DNA of 64,000 nucleotides from Breoghania corrubedonensis (GTDB lineage Bacteria > Pseudomonadota > Alphaproteobacteria > Rhizobiales > Stappiaceae). A program made the position numbers and the translations under genes. The notes under the pieces are model-generated. The model did not search any database, was not told where the DNA came from, and worked only from the letters and a program-made list of their open reading frames with translations. Below are positions 51,390-63,098 of this stretch, one piece after another. Numbering within the stretch: position 1 is the stretch's first letter; the number at the start of each line of letters is the position of its first letter. The stretch spans positions 1-64,000 of the forward strand of contig NZ_QAYG01000003.1 in the NCBI RefSeq assembly GCF_003053845.1. Reading direction: 5' to 3'.

Positions 51390-52607
51390 ATGACATCGCA
51401 AGACGGCGACGCCCTAACCGACGCGGCAAGGCTGCGCGAGGCGGATGAGCCGTCGAGCCCGGTCATCCGCTTCGGCAAGGACAAACCGCTCCGGCTCGAT
51501 GCCGGCGTCGACCTCGCCCCCTGGCAGATCGCCTACCAGACCTATGGCACGCTGAACGAGGACAGGTCCAACGCCATCCTCGTATGTCACGCGCTGACGG
51601 GTGACCAGTACGTCGCCTCCACCAACCCGCTGACCGGCAAGCCGGGCTGGTGGTCGATGATGGTCGGCCCCGGCCGGCCGATCGACACCGACCGCTTCTT
51701 CGTCATCTGCGCCAACGTGCTGGGCGGCTGCATGGGTACCACGGGGCCCGCCTCCACAAATCCCGAAACGGGCAAGCCCTATGCGCTCGACATGCCGCTC
51801 GTCACCATCCGCGACATGGTGCGTTCGCAGGCCATGCTGATCGACGAACTGGGCATCGACACGCTGTTTGCGGTTGTCGGCGGCTCCATGGGCGGCATGC
51901 AGGTGCTGCAATGGGCGGCGAGCTATCCCGACCGGCTGTTCTCCGCGGCGGTGCTGTGCTCCGGTGCGCGCCATTCCTCGCAGAACATCGCCTTTCACGA
52001 GGTCGGCCGTCAGGCGGTGATGGCCGATCCCGACTGGTGCCACGGCAAGTATCTGGAATATGACGTGCGCCCCGCCAAGGGCCTTGCGGTGGCGCGCATG
52101 GCGGCGCATGTCACCTACATGTCGGACCAGTCGCTGCACAGGAAGTTCGGCCGCTCGCTGCAGGATCGTGAGCACGTCACCTTCGGCTTCGACGCCGATT
52201 TCCAGATCGAGAGCTACCTGCGCCACCAGGGCATGAGTTTCGTCGATCGCTTCGACGCCAATTCCTATCTCTATGTCACCCGCGCGATGGACTATTTCGA
52301 TCTGGCGGCGGATTACGGCGGGGTGCTGGCGCATGCCTTCAAGGGCTCGAAGACGCGCTTCTGTATCGCCTCGGTGACGAGCGACTGGCTGTTTCCGACC
52401 TCCGAAAGCCGGGCGGTGGTGCATGCGCTGAATGCTGCCGCCGGCAACGTCTCCTTCGTGGAGATAGACAGCCCGCGCGGCCATGACGCCTTCCTCCTGA
52501 ACGAGCCGGAGCTTTTCACCATGGTGCGCGGTTTCCTGACCGGTGGCGCGCGTTCGCGCGGCATCCTGCCGCCCGCGCTCGCCGACGACTGGGAGGCGCA
52601 TTCCTGA
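51390..52607 (+). CDS. metX: Homoserine O-acetyltransferase MetX
   Basis: A 405-residue alpha/beta hydrolase that acylates homoserine (acetyl-CoA or succinyl-CoA) in the first committed step of methionine synthesis. The nucleophile elbow [19 protein letters not shown] with the catalytic Asp and PRGHDAFL with the catalytic His are present, along with [14 protein letters not shown]. The ATG at 51390 begins [15 protein letters not shown]. Its stop overlaps the metW ATG by one base, as is usual for this pair. Acyl donor specificity is not decided here. Confidence 0.95.
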   Translation: MTSQDGDALTDAARLREADEPSSPVIRFGKDKPLRLDAGVDLAPWQIAYQTYGTLNEDRSNAILVCHALTGDQYVASTNPLTGKPGWWSMMVGPGRPIDTDRFFVICANVLGGCMGTTGPASTNPETGKPYALDMPLVTIRDMVRSQAMLIDELGIDTLFAVVGGSMGGMQVLQWAASYPDRLFSAAVLCSGARHSSQNIAFHEVGRQAVMADPDWCHGKYLEYDVRPAKGLAVARMAAHVTYMSDQSLHRKFGRSLQDREHVTFGFDADFQIESYLRHQGMSFVDRFDANSYLYVTRAMDYFDLAADYGGVLAHAFKGSKTRFCIASVTSDWLFPTSESRAVVHALNAAAGNVSFVEIDSPRGHDAFLLNEPELFTMVRGFLTGGARSRGILPPALADDWEAHS

Positions 52608-53227
52608 TGTCGGACGCCCCCATGACGGAAACCCGCATTGACCACCGGGTGATTGCGGAACTGGTGGAACCCAATTCGCGCGTTCTCGATGTCGGCTGCG
52701 GCAATGGCGAGTTGCTGGAGATCCTTGCCACGAGCAAGGGCGCGGATGCGCGCGGCATCGAGATCTCGCAGGTCGGCGTGAATTCCTGCGTGGCGCGCGG
52801 CCTGTCGGTGATCCAGGGCGACGCCGACGAGGACCTTTCCGCCTATCCCGACAGTGCCTTCGATTATGTGGTGCTGAGCCAGACGCTTCAGGCGACCTGG
52901 GATCCCAAGGAGGTGGTGCGCCAGCTCCTCAGGATCGGCAGCCACGTGATCGTCTCCATTCCGAATTTCGGCTATTGGCAGAACCGGCTTCACCTGCTGT
53001 TCAAGGGGCACATGCCGGTCACCGACTACCTGCCGCATTCCTGGTACGACACGCCGAACATCCACTTCTGCACGATCCGCGATTTCGTCGACCTGACGAA
53101 GGAGCTGGGCTGCACGGTGGAAAAGGCCGTGGCGCTCAACGGCAACGGCCAGCGCATTCCCATCCAGGCGCCGTGGTGGCTGTGGAACCTGTTCGGCGAA
53201 CAGGCCGTGTTCCTGCTGAAACGGTAG
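52607..53227 (+). CDS. metW: Methionine biosynthesis protein MetW
   Basis: A 206-residue SAM-dependent-methyltransferase-like protein partnering MetX. Motif I is SRVLDVGCGNGELLEIL, then DYVVLSQTLQATWDPKEVV and VSIPNFGYWQNRLHLLFKGHMPVTD, all MetW-specific. Translationally coupled to metX. Confidence 0.95.
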   Translation: MSDAPMTETRIDHRVIAELVEPNSRVLDVGCGNGELLEILATSKGADARGIEISQVGVNSCVARGLSVIQGDADEDLSAYPDSAFDYVVLSQTLQATWDPKEVVRQLLRIGSHVIVSIPNFGYWQNRLHLLFKGHMPVTDYLPHSWYDTPNIHFCTIRDFVDLTKELGCTVEKAVALNGNGQRIPIQAPWWLWNLFGEQAVFLLKR

Positions 53228-53232
53228 GGACG

Positions 53233-53470
53233 GGGAAAAGGAGCGGCCTTTCAGGCCGCGCTTCTTGCGCTGGATTCCGGGTCTGGCCAAGCCGCTTCCG
53301 CGGCAGACCGCCCTGAATGAGGGGCAAGGGGCCAGAATGAGGGGCAAGGGGTCGGAATGAGGAGTGTGGAGTTGGCTTGACGCCGACCACACACGCCCTC
53401 ATTCCGGACAAGCGAGGCGAAGCCGAGCGCTGATCCGCAATCCAGATATCAGCGCGGCAAAGCCGCTCCG
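53233..53470. repeat. Dispersed palindromic repeat, second copy of the 48.5 kb element
   Basis: Shares several blocks with 48490-48690: GCTGGATTCCGGGTCTGGCCA (53269-53289 and 48516-48536), an AATGAGG block, and ATTCCGGACAAGnGAGGCGAA...GCCGAGCGCTGATCCG near 53401. The 5' part has the hairpin GCGGCCTttcAGGCCGC (53243-53259), which probably also terminates metXW. Noncoding. Confidence 0.7.
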
Positions 53471-53489
53471 TGCTCTCTGATCCGCCCGG

Positions 53490-55070
53490 CTACTTCCTCG
53501 CCACCATGTCGTGCGAGAGCTGGCCGAGCCACGTCTCGCTCAGCACGTCGTCGCCGTGCTTCAGGTAGACGCGCGCCTCCACCGGATCTTCGATCGGCGT
53601 CTTGGCGTCGAAGATGACGCGCCAGCGGTCGGTGCCGACGACTGGAAGCACATAGGGCTCGATCGGTTTGCCGCTGGAAAGCTCCACGACCGGCTTCACA
53701 CCCGATTTCTGCGTCAGGCCCTTGAGCGAGGGGCCCTCGAAATCGATGACGACCTTGATCTGGTCGTCGGGGCGCGGCTGGCCGGGAACACCGCCCTGGC
53801 CGACCCGGGTAGCGGCCACCCGCGCACCGCTTTCCGGCAGCGGATGAGTGTCGGACCACGTCATGCGATAGGCGAGCGAAAGCTGATCTCCGGCCGTGGG
53901 GTGCTCCTTCGGCGTCCAGTAGGCGACAATGTTGTCGAAGATCTCGTCGTCGGTCGGGATCTCGACAAGCTGGATGGAGCCGGGGCCGAACGGTCTGAGC
54001 GGGTGGATCCACACGGACGGACGTTTGTTGTAGAAGACGCCGTCATCCTCGTAATCCTCGAATTTCCGGTCGCGCTGGGCGAGGCCAAAGCCCTCCACGT
54101 CCGGCACCTGGAAGGTGGAGGTCCTGACCACATGCGGATTGTTGAGCGGGCGCCAGATGCGCTCACCCGTGCCCGACAGGATGGCGAGGCCGTCCGTGTC
54201 ATGCACCTCCGGGCGCCAGTCGCGTGCCGTGGAACGGTTGGTCTCGGAATACCAGTACATGGAGGTGAGCGGCGCCACGCCGAGCCGTTCGACGCCCTTT
54301 CGGAAGAACAGCCGGCTGTCGACGTCGATGATCTGGCCTTTGCCGTCCTCGTTTGTGAGTGCCATCTTGTAGGCGCCGGTGACCGAGGGCGATTGCAGCA
54401 GCGCGTAGATAATGAGCGTCTGGCCCTCATGCTCGGGCGGGGCGAGCCAGAAATCGGAAAAGCGCGGAAACTCCTCAGGCGTGGAAAGCCCGGTGTCGAT
54501 GGCGAGCCCGCGTGTCGACTGGCCGTATTGCCGTGACTGGCCGTCGGTGCGGAAATAGCTGGCGCCGAGATACGAGATCCAGTCGGTCTTGAGATCGGGA
54601 CGCATCACCCGGAAGCCGGCGAAGCCGATATCGTGCGGCAGCGCCTTGGCAGGGCTGTCGTCGGGCATGTCGAAGGCGTCCGGCGAATACACGATCTCGC
54701 GCGCCTGGCCGCCGGCGACCTCATACATCCGCACGGGCTCCTTGAAGTAGCGGCCCATGTGGAAGAACTGGATCGGCGCGTCCTTGCCGATGGTGATCGT
54801 CTCCGACCGCTTGAACCGGATTTTCCAGTGGGCGTCGTAGTCGATCCTTTCAAGCGTGTCGGCGGCGCGCACGGCGGGCGCCTTGTAGGGCTCGCCGGCA
54901 AGCGTGCGGGCGCGTTCGATCAGGCTGTCGAAGCTGAAGGGTTCGGGCGCGCCAAGCTTGAGCGCGGGGTCCGCCGCCTGGGCGGCGATGATGGAGCCGG
55001 CGAGGAGGGTGCCGGCGATGAGGGAGGGGGCGATGAGCGCGGGGGCAAGGCTCGTCAGGATGCGAAGCAT
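53490..55070 (-). CDS. opgG: Periplasmic glucan biosynthesis protein OpgG/MdoG
   Basis: A 526-residue exported protein involved in making or processing osmoregulated periplasmic glucans. Signal peptide MLRILTSLAPALIAPSLIAGTLLAGSIIAAQA (first 32 residues, cleaved after AQA). Family marks: FSFDSLIERARTLAGEPYKAP, IGFAGFRVM, YLGASYFRTDGQSRQYGQSTRGLAIDTG, SMYWYSETNRSTARDWRPEVHDTDGLAI and YNKRPSVWIHP. The start at 55070 is chosen for the signal peptide; the frame is open upstream with no coding signs. The usual partner glucosyltransferase OpgH is not in the window. Confidence 0.94.
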   Translation of the reverse strand: MLRILTSLAPALIAPSLIAGTLLAGSIIAAQAADPALKLGAPEPFSFDSLIERARTLAGEPYKAPAVRAADTLERIDYDAHWKIRFKRSETITIGKDAPIQFFHMGRYFKEPVRMYEVAGGQAREIVYSPDAFDMPDDSPAKALPHDIGFAGFRVMRPDLKTDWISYLGASYFRTDGQSRQYGQSTRGLAIDTGLSTPEEFPRFSDFWLAPPEHEGQTLIIYALLQSPSVTGAYKMALTNEDGKGQIIDVDSRLFFRKGVERLGVAPLTSMYWYSETNRSTARDWRPEVHDTDGLAILSGTGERIWRPLNNPHVVRTSTFQVPDVEGFGLAQRDRKFEDYEDDGVFYNKRPSVWIHPLRPFGPGSIQLVEIPTDDEIFDNIVAYWTPKEHPTAGDQLSLAYRMTWSDTHPLPESGARVAATRVGQGGVPGQPRPDDQIKVVIDFEGPSLKGLTQKSGVKPVVELSSGKPIEPYVLPVVGTDRWRVIFDAKTPIEDPVEARVYLKHGDDVLSETWLGQLSHDMVARK

Positions 55071-55457
55071 GAAGAAGGCCTCGGGTCTGGCTGGGAGGGC
55101 GGCATGCACCAAGAAAACAAGGGGATACGAGCAGGGCGCCGGTGATAAACCTGCATCCGCTCGCGATGGCGGGGTAGGAAGACGGTTCAAAATGGCCGCA
55201 ACAAGGCAGCCGCCTGGGGCGATGATACGAGGGGCGGCAGGCCCGCGAAGGCACGCCGAAGCGGTGCTATAATGCGCAAGAACGCATCCCGTTCCCCGCA
55301 AATCGTCGCGCCGGCACGGTATCCGCGCCTTTCGCGATGCTTGCGAGCGAACTGCAACCGCCCTCTTGCGCCGCCGCCACGCTTGGCTACAGTGCGGCGC
55401 GAATTTCCAGAACACGGGGCGATCCCAACGCCCCTCGCATCAGAACGGACGATTTTA

Positions 55458-56678
55458 ATGGCGCATGGCGACATCAAGAAGGTTGTGCTGGCCTATTCGG
55501 GTGGGCTTGACACATCCATCATCCTGAAATGGCTGCAGATCGAGTATGGCTGCGAGGTGGTGACGTTCACCGCCGACCTCGGCCAGGGCGAGGAGCTGGA
55601 GCCGGCGCGCCGAAAGGCCGAGATGCTCGGCATCAAGGAAATCTACATCGATGACCTGCGCGAAGAGTTCATCTCCGATTTCGTTTATCCCATGTTCCGC
55701 GCCAATGCCGTCTATGAGGGCGTTTACCTGCTCGGCACCTCCATCGCCCGGCCGCTGATTTCCAAGCGCCTAATCGAGATCGCGCACGAAACCGGCGCCG
55801 ACGCCATCGCCCACGGGGCGACCGGCAAGGGCAACGACCAGGTCCGCTTCGAGCTGTCGGCCTATGCGCTCGACCCCGACATCAAGGTGATCGCGCCGTG
55901 GCGCGACTGGACGTTCAAGTCGCGCACCGACCTCATCGAGTTCGCCGAGAAGTACCAGATCCCCGTTCCGCACGACAAGCGCGGCGAGGCACCGTTCTCG
56001 GTCGATGCGAACATGCTGCACTCGTCGTCGGAAGGGAAGGTGCTCGAGGATCCGGCCGAGGAGCCGCCCGCCTACGTCTACCAGCGCACCGTCTCTCCGA
56101 TGGAGGCCCCCGACGAGGCGACGGAAATCGAGATCGGCTTTGAAAAGGGCGACGCGGTCAGCCTGAACGGCGAGAAGATGTCGCCGGCCACGCTGTTCGC
56201 CAAATTGAACGATTACGGCCGCGACAACGGCATCGGTCGTCTCGATCTGGTGGAAAACCGCTTCGTCGGCATGAAGTCGCGCGGCGTCTACGAGACGCCG
56301 GGCGGCACGATCCTGCTCACCGCCCACCGGGCGATGGAATCGATCACGCTCGATCGTGGCGCCGGCCACCTCAAGGACGATCTGATGCCGCGCTACGCGG
56401 AGCTGATCTACAACGGCTTCTGGTTCTCGCCCGAGCGCGAGATGCTTCAGGCCGCGATCGACCATAGCCAGCAGAAGGTGACGGGCACGGTCAGACTGAA
56501 GCTCTACAAGGGCAACGTGATCGTGGTGGGCCGCGCCTCGCCCTATTCGCTCTATTCGGAAGAGCTGGTCACCTTCGAAGACGACCAGGGCGCCTACGAC
56601 CAGAAGGATGCCGCCGGCTTCATCAAGCTGAACGCCCTGCGTCTGCGCACGCTGGCCAAGCGCGACCGGATCAAGTAG
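55458..56678 (+). CDS. argG: Argininosuccinate synthase
   Basis: A 406-residue arginine biosynthesis enzyme that condenses citrulline and aspartate with ATP. The PP-loop [15 protein letters not shown] (residues about 12-26), [13 protein letters not shown] and the C-terminal [28 protein letters not shown] are invariant family regions. The ATG at 55458 ([14 protein letters not shown]) gives the normal length. Confidence 0.97.
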   Translation: MAHGDIKKVVLAYSGGLDTSIILKWLQIEYGCEVVTFTADLGQGEELEPARRKAEMLGIKEIYIDDLREEFISDFVYPMFRANAVYEGVYLLGTSIARPLISKRLIEIAHETGADAIAHGATGKGNDQVRFELSAYALDPDIKVIAPWRDWTFKSRTDLIEFAEKYQIPVPHDKRGEAPFSVDANMLHSSSEGKVLEDPAEEPPAYVYQRTVSPMEAPDEATEIEIGFEKGDAVSLNGEKMSPATLFAKLNDYGRDNGIGRLDLVENRFVGMKSRGVYETPGGTILLTAHRAMESITLDRGAGHLKDDLMPRYAELIYNGFWFSPEREMLQAAIDHSQQKVTGTVRLKLYKGNVIVVGRASPYSLYSEELVTFEDDQGAYDQKDAAGFIKLNALRLRTLAKRDRIK

Positions 56679-56702
56679 CGCCGGATTAATTCCGGAGCGT
56701 TT
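56679..56702 (+). terminator. Possible argG terminator
   Basis: Hairpin CCGGA-ttaat-TCCGG, extended by GCG pairing, directly after the argG stop and followed by a short T stretch. Confidence 0.4.
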
Positions 56703-56921
56703 CACGGTTCGACGGATGCGGATGGACTTCGGGCGCAAGCGGCATACTCCCCTCTCGCCGTTTGCGGGGGAGACGGGAGCGGGCCGCCAGGCCACGGCGC
56801 CAATCTGATTTCGTCAAACCGTAAAACGATCAAGATCGGTGAGAGGGGGCAGTCTGGCTCCCTTTCCCTTGGGAGGCTTCGCGCTGCGAGTGCTGTCCGG
56901 ATGGTATCCGGCACGCCCCGC

Positions 56922-57683
56922 TCACATCTTGTGGCGCGAGGTGCCGGCCGTGCCTCTCGGGGGGCCATCGGAGATGAAGACCGGGCGCAGCAGCCGGGCG
57001 GCGGCTTTTTCCGGCTCTTTCGGTATGGCCTGATAGATCTGCTTTTCCGCCTCCACCACCAGCACGCCGGCAAAGGCCGGCCACAGCCGGTGGCCGATCC
57101 TCTCCCAGCCCGATGCGGAGCGCGTCAGCAGGCGCGAGCGGAAGGGCGGCACGTAGAGCGCTCCTTCCGCCGCCGTGGGCACGAAACGCGTCTGGCGCAG
57201 GAAGGCGGAGAGCTGGCCGCGCGAGAATGGCCGGCCGTAGCCGAACGGCGTCGTCTCGAACTGCGACCACAGCGAGCGCCGGTTGGGCACAACCGTCAGG
57301 AGCCGGCCACCCGGCGCCAACACGCGCCAGACCTCGCGCAGCACCGCCATCGGGTCGTTCGACAGATCAAGCGTGTGGACGAGCAGCGCCCGGTCGATGC
57401 AGGCGTCGGGCAGCGGCAGGTTGCAGTCATCGACCAGCGTCGTGCGATTGGGGCCTTCCGGCGGCCATGCCATCACCCCCTGTTGCGCCGGCATGGCGGC
57501 GACGATGCGCTCCGCCTGTCGCAGATAGGGACGCAGATAGGGCGTCGTGAAGCCCAGCGACAGCAGGCGCTTGCCCCTCAGGTCGGGCCATTGCGCCTGG
57601 ATGCGCTGACCCACCAGCGTGCGCACGACCATGCCCAGCCGCTGCTCGTAGAACCGTTTCATGTCGAGCACGTCGAGATACAT
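56922..57683 (-). CDS. Class I SAM-dependent methyltransferase
   Basis: A 253-residue protein divergent from gloB. It starts MYLDVLDMKRFYEQRLGMVV, a recurring start in alphaproteobacterial homologues next to gloB; a degenerate SAM motif I is KRLLSLGFTTPYL and the motif IV/VI region is DRALLVHTLDLSNDPMAVLREVWRVLAPGGRLLTVVPN. The usual GxGxG is not intact (SLGFTTPYL), so substrate and activity are uncertain. An upstream frame extension of 80 codons is ignored as it overlaps the gloB promoter region. Confidence 0.8.
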   Translation of the reverse strand: MYLDVLDMKRFYEQRLGMVVRTLVGQRIQAQWPDLRGKRLLSLGFTTPYLRPYLRQAERIVAAMPAQQGVMAWPPEGPNRTTLVDDCNLPLPDACIDRALLVHTLDLSNDPMAVLREVWRVLAPGGRLLTVVPNRRSLWSQFETTPFGYGRPFSRGQLSAFLRQTRFVPTAAEGALYVPPFRSRLLTRSASGWERIGHRLWPAFAGVLVVEAEKQIYQAIPKEPEKAAARLLRPVFISDGPPRGTAGTSRHKM

Positions 57684-57994
57684 CGTACCCACCGGCGGAA
57701 AGAGGCTGGGATCGCGGAGCGATTCTTGCTCCGGACCATGGTGAAGCCGATTGAACCGGCTTGTGAGCTCACATGCAATCGCCGCCTCGCACGCGCAAGC
57801 GGTCGGCAGACGTCCTTCGCACATTGGCACAATCTTTGAGCCGCCCGCAGGTTCTCCGGGTGCGGCAACGGGTCCCCGCCCCCTCGACCTGCGACAAGGG
57901 GTGCCGGGCACCGTCATTTGTTGCATAGTGCCCCGTCGATGGGTTGCAACGAAAATCGCAACGCCTTTATCGCATCAAAAAAGGGAGAGCGGAC
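57684..57994. promoter_or_regulatory. Divergent methyltransferase-gloB intergenic region
   Basis: A 311 bp gap between divergent genes that should carry both promoters. No operator or extra gene is recognised in it. Confidence 0.4.
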
Positions 57995-58768
57995 ATGGGC
58001 TCGCTTGAAATCCGCCAATTCATGTGTCTGGACGACAATTTCGCCGTGCTGGTACACGATCCGGAATCGGGGGCGACGCTCGCCGTCGACGTGCCGGATG
58101 CGGTGGCGGTGGCGGCCGAACTGGACAAGGCCGGCTGGAAGCTCACCCACATCCTGATCACCCACCACCACGCCGACCACACGCAGGGGCTGGGTGCGCT
58201 GAAGAAGAAGACCGGCGCCCACGTGATCGGGCCGGTGAAGTCCGCCTCCCGCTTTCCCGAGTTCGACCAGAACGTCGGCGACGGCGATACCGTGCGTTTC
58301 GGCGACTACGAGATCCGCTGCATCGCGACGCCGGGCCACACGCTCGACCAGATTTCCTACTGGCTGCCGGAGGCGGAGGTGGCGTTTACCGGCGACACGC
58401 TGTTCGCCATGGGCTGCGGGCGCATCTTCGAGGGCACGCCGGAAATGATGTGGGCCTCGATGGAAAAGCTCCTCACCACACTGCCGCCGCAGACGGCGAT
58501 CTATTGCGGCCACGAATACACGCTCGCCAACGCGCGCTTCGCGGTCACCGTCGATCCGGCCAATTCCGCGCTGGCCGACCGGCTGGCCGAGGTGGAGACG
58601 CTTCGCGAGGCGGGCAAGCCGACGCTTCCCACCACCATGGCTTTGGAAATGCAGACCAACCCCTTCCTGCGGGCGGGCGACCCGGGCGTCAAGGAGGCGG
58701 TCGGGCTGGCGGGCGCATCAGCGGACGAGGTCTTTGTCGAGGTGCGGCGGCGCAAGGACACCTTCTGA
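57995..58768 (+). CDS. gloB: Hydroxyacylglutathione hydrolase (glyoxalase II)
   Basis: A 257-residue metallo-beta-lactamase-fold enzyme that hydrolyses S-D-lactoylglutathione in methylglyoxal detoxification. The metal motif THHHADHTQG, then the conserved PGHTLDQISYW, GDTLFAMGCGRIFEGTPEMMWASM and YCGHEYTLANARFA are unmistakable. Start at 57995 preceded by GGGAGAG. Confidence 0.96.
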   Translation: MGSLEIRQFMCLDDNFAVLVHDPESGATLAVDVPDAVAVAAELDKAGWKLTHILITHHHADHTQGLGALKKKTGAHVIGPVKSASRFPEFDQNVGDGDTVRFGDYEIRCIATPGHTLDQISYWLPEAEVAFTGDTLFAMGCGRIFEGTPEMMWASMEKLLTTLPPQTAIYCGHEYTLANARFAVTVDPANSALADRLAEVETLREAGKPTLPTTMALEMQTNPFLRAGDPGVKEAVGLAGASADEVFVEVRRRKDTF

Positions 58769-58831
58769 CATCTCTTTCGGGCAGGCGGAGGTCTTGCCCG
58801 GCCGCATCCAGCGCAACGGAGGACGAAGAGA

Positions 58832-59269
58832 ATGCCGGACCCCTATCTTGGGCTGAGTGCTGAAGAGCTGTCGCAGCGGCTGCGCCTGGCGCCGCACCCC
58901 GAAGGCGGCTTCTTCCGCGAGACCTTCCGCGATCCGGCCGAGGTGAACGGCCGCGCGCGGTCCACCGCGATCTATTTCCTGCTGCCCGCGGGCATCGTTT
59001 CCGCCTGGCACAAGGTGGATGCGGTGGAGGTTTGGCACCACTATGCCGGCGCGCCGCTGACGCTGTCGCTGTCGACCGGCGACGGCAAGCAGGACATCAC
59101 GCTTGGCCCCGACATTCTGAACGGCCAGCAGCCTCAGGCAGTTGTGCCGCAGGGCGTGTGGCAGCAGGCGGAAAGCCTCGGCACATGGACGCTTGTGGGC
59201 TGCACGGTCGCCCCCGCCTTCGAATTCTCCGGCTTCGAGATGGCACCGGACGGTTGGGAACCGGGCTGA
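58832..59269 (+). CDS. Cupin-fold DUF985 protein
   Basis: A 145-residue DUF985 cupin. LAPHPEGGFFRETFRDP, ARSTAIYFLLPAGIVSAWHKVDAVEVWHHYAGAPL and VVPQGVWQQAESLGTWTLVGCTVAPAFEFSGFEMA are the three conserved blocks. Enzymatic role unknown. 63 bp after gloB, probably cotranscribed. Confidence 0.92.
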   Translation: MPDPYLGLSAEELSQRLRLAPHPEGGFFRETFRDPAEVNGRARSTAIYFLLPAGIVSAWHKVDAVEVWHHYAGAPLTLSLSTGDGKQDITLGPDILNGQQPQAVVPQGVWQQAESLGTWTLVGCTVAPAFEFSGFEMAPDGWEPG

Positions 59270-59330
59270 GGCGGAGAAGGGGCGGTCGGTCCCGAGGGGC
59301 GATGCCGTTTCCCCGCGCCGCGTACCCTCC

Positions 59331-59425
59331 GTCGTCATCCCCCGGCTTTGTCCGGGGGATCCGCCTTCCTGCTCAGCGTGCGTTGTGGCGGGCAATGGAT
59401 TGCCCGGGCTGCGCCGGGCAATGAC
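59331..59425. repeat. REP-like palindromic repeat
   Basis: Two hairpins, CCCCCGGctttgtCCGGGGG and ATTGCCCGGgctgcgCCGGGCAAT, separated by a short spacer, in the orientation GTCATCCCCC...GGCAATGAC. Same repeat type as 17628-17720 and 24262-24354. Confidence 0.75.
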
Positions 59426-59474
59426 GGTGGAGAGAACGGGATGAGTGAAACCGTGAGGCCGGTGCCGTCGCGTC

Positions 59475-60191
59475 CTACCGTCCGCTCTTCTGGCGCGTGT
59501 TCGCGAGGTAATCGATGACGAACATCTTGTCGTTCATCGCCACGTCCTTCTTGACGTTGTAGATGGCGACGGAGGTGTCGAGACCCTGTTCGTCGGTTAC
59601 CGTCCACTGCTTCAGTTCCTGCGTCTGCGCATCGAAGATCAGCGTCAGCTTGCCCTGAACGAAGGTGCCGTCCTCGGTGATGATCACCGTGACGAGATCG
59701 GGCTCTACCGAGACCGACGTCACGTTGGCGTCGCTCGTCAGGTCGATCTTGTTCGACAGCAGAAAGCGCAGCGGCGTCTTCGACAGCGGCCAGATGTCCT
59801 GCGTCTGAAGCTTGCGGTCCTTCACCGACACCGACTTGCCGTCGGCGATGATGTCGATACGGGCCGGCGGCTTGTAGTGGAAGCGGATCTTGCCGGGACG
59901 CGACAGGTAGAACTGGCCTTCCGCCCGCTCGCCATTGGGGCCGAACTGGACGAAGTCGCCGGCCATGGTGCGGATGGAATTGAAGTAGGTGTTGATCTGC
60001 TCAAGCGTGGCGCGCTGCTTGTCGGTGAGCGCGTTGGCCGCATCGGCGGGCGTGCCGGAAAGCCCGATCATCGCGGCCGTCACCGCTGCCGCGATCAGGG
60101 CGAGGCCCGATCTGCGCGTAATCCCGCCCGTCTTGTCCCGCAAAGCCGGTTGACGTTGCGAAAGAAGGGTTCGCGGTGACCGGAATGCCAT
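59475..60191 (-). CDS. lolA: Outer membrane lipoprotein carrier protein LolA family
   Basis: A 238-residue periplasmic protein with a signal-like segment GLALIAAAVTAAMIGLSGTPADA after a basic N-terminus. The fold is suggested by INTYFNSIRTMAGDFVQFGPNGERAEGQFYLSRPGKIRFHYKPPARIDIIADGKSV, the LolA/LprI signature with conserved PGKxRxxY, and the C-terminal LDTSVAIYNVKKDVAM. The start at 60191 has GGAG nine bases upstream; an ATG five codons earlier is possible. Downstream of ftsK, a common alphaproteobacterial order. Confidence 0.92.
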   Translation of the reverse strand: MAFRSPRTLLSQRQPALRDKTGGITRRSGLALIAAAVTAAMIGLSGTPADAANALTDKQRATLEQINTYFNSIRTMAGDFVQFGPNGERAEGQFYLSRPGKIRFHYKPPARIDIIADGKSVSVKDRKLQTQDIWPLSKTPLRFLLSNKIDLTSDANVTSVSVEPDLVTVIITEDGTFVQGKLTLIFDAQTQELKQWTVTDEQGLDTSVAIYNVKKDVAMNDKMFVIDYLANTRQKSGR

Positions 60192-60425
60192 GAGTGTTTT
60201 CTCCATTTACGCCGTTGGCGGGTGCGCGCCCGGGAATGGCCGCTATCAATCGCCTGTGGCGAATCTGCGGCGCCGGCGCGCGATTGTGCCGTGCCGGCGC
60301 CCACCTGTCGCGTGCAAACGATGCCGCGCGGCATCGGGTTCCAGTCGCGGCGGGAAGATGGACGAAGGCTGGCACCGCAACGGTATCCGGCTGCGCTTCA
60401 TCGCCCTCTCGCCCGCTTCTTCCCC

Positions 60426-63095
<2,670 letters not shown>

Positions 63096-63098
63096 GCC

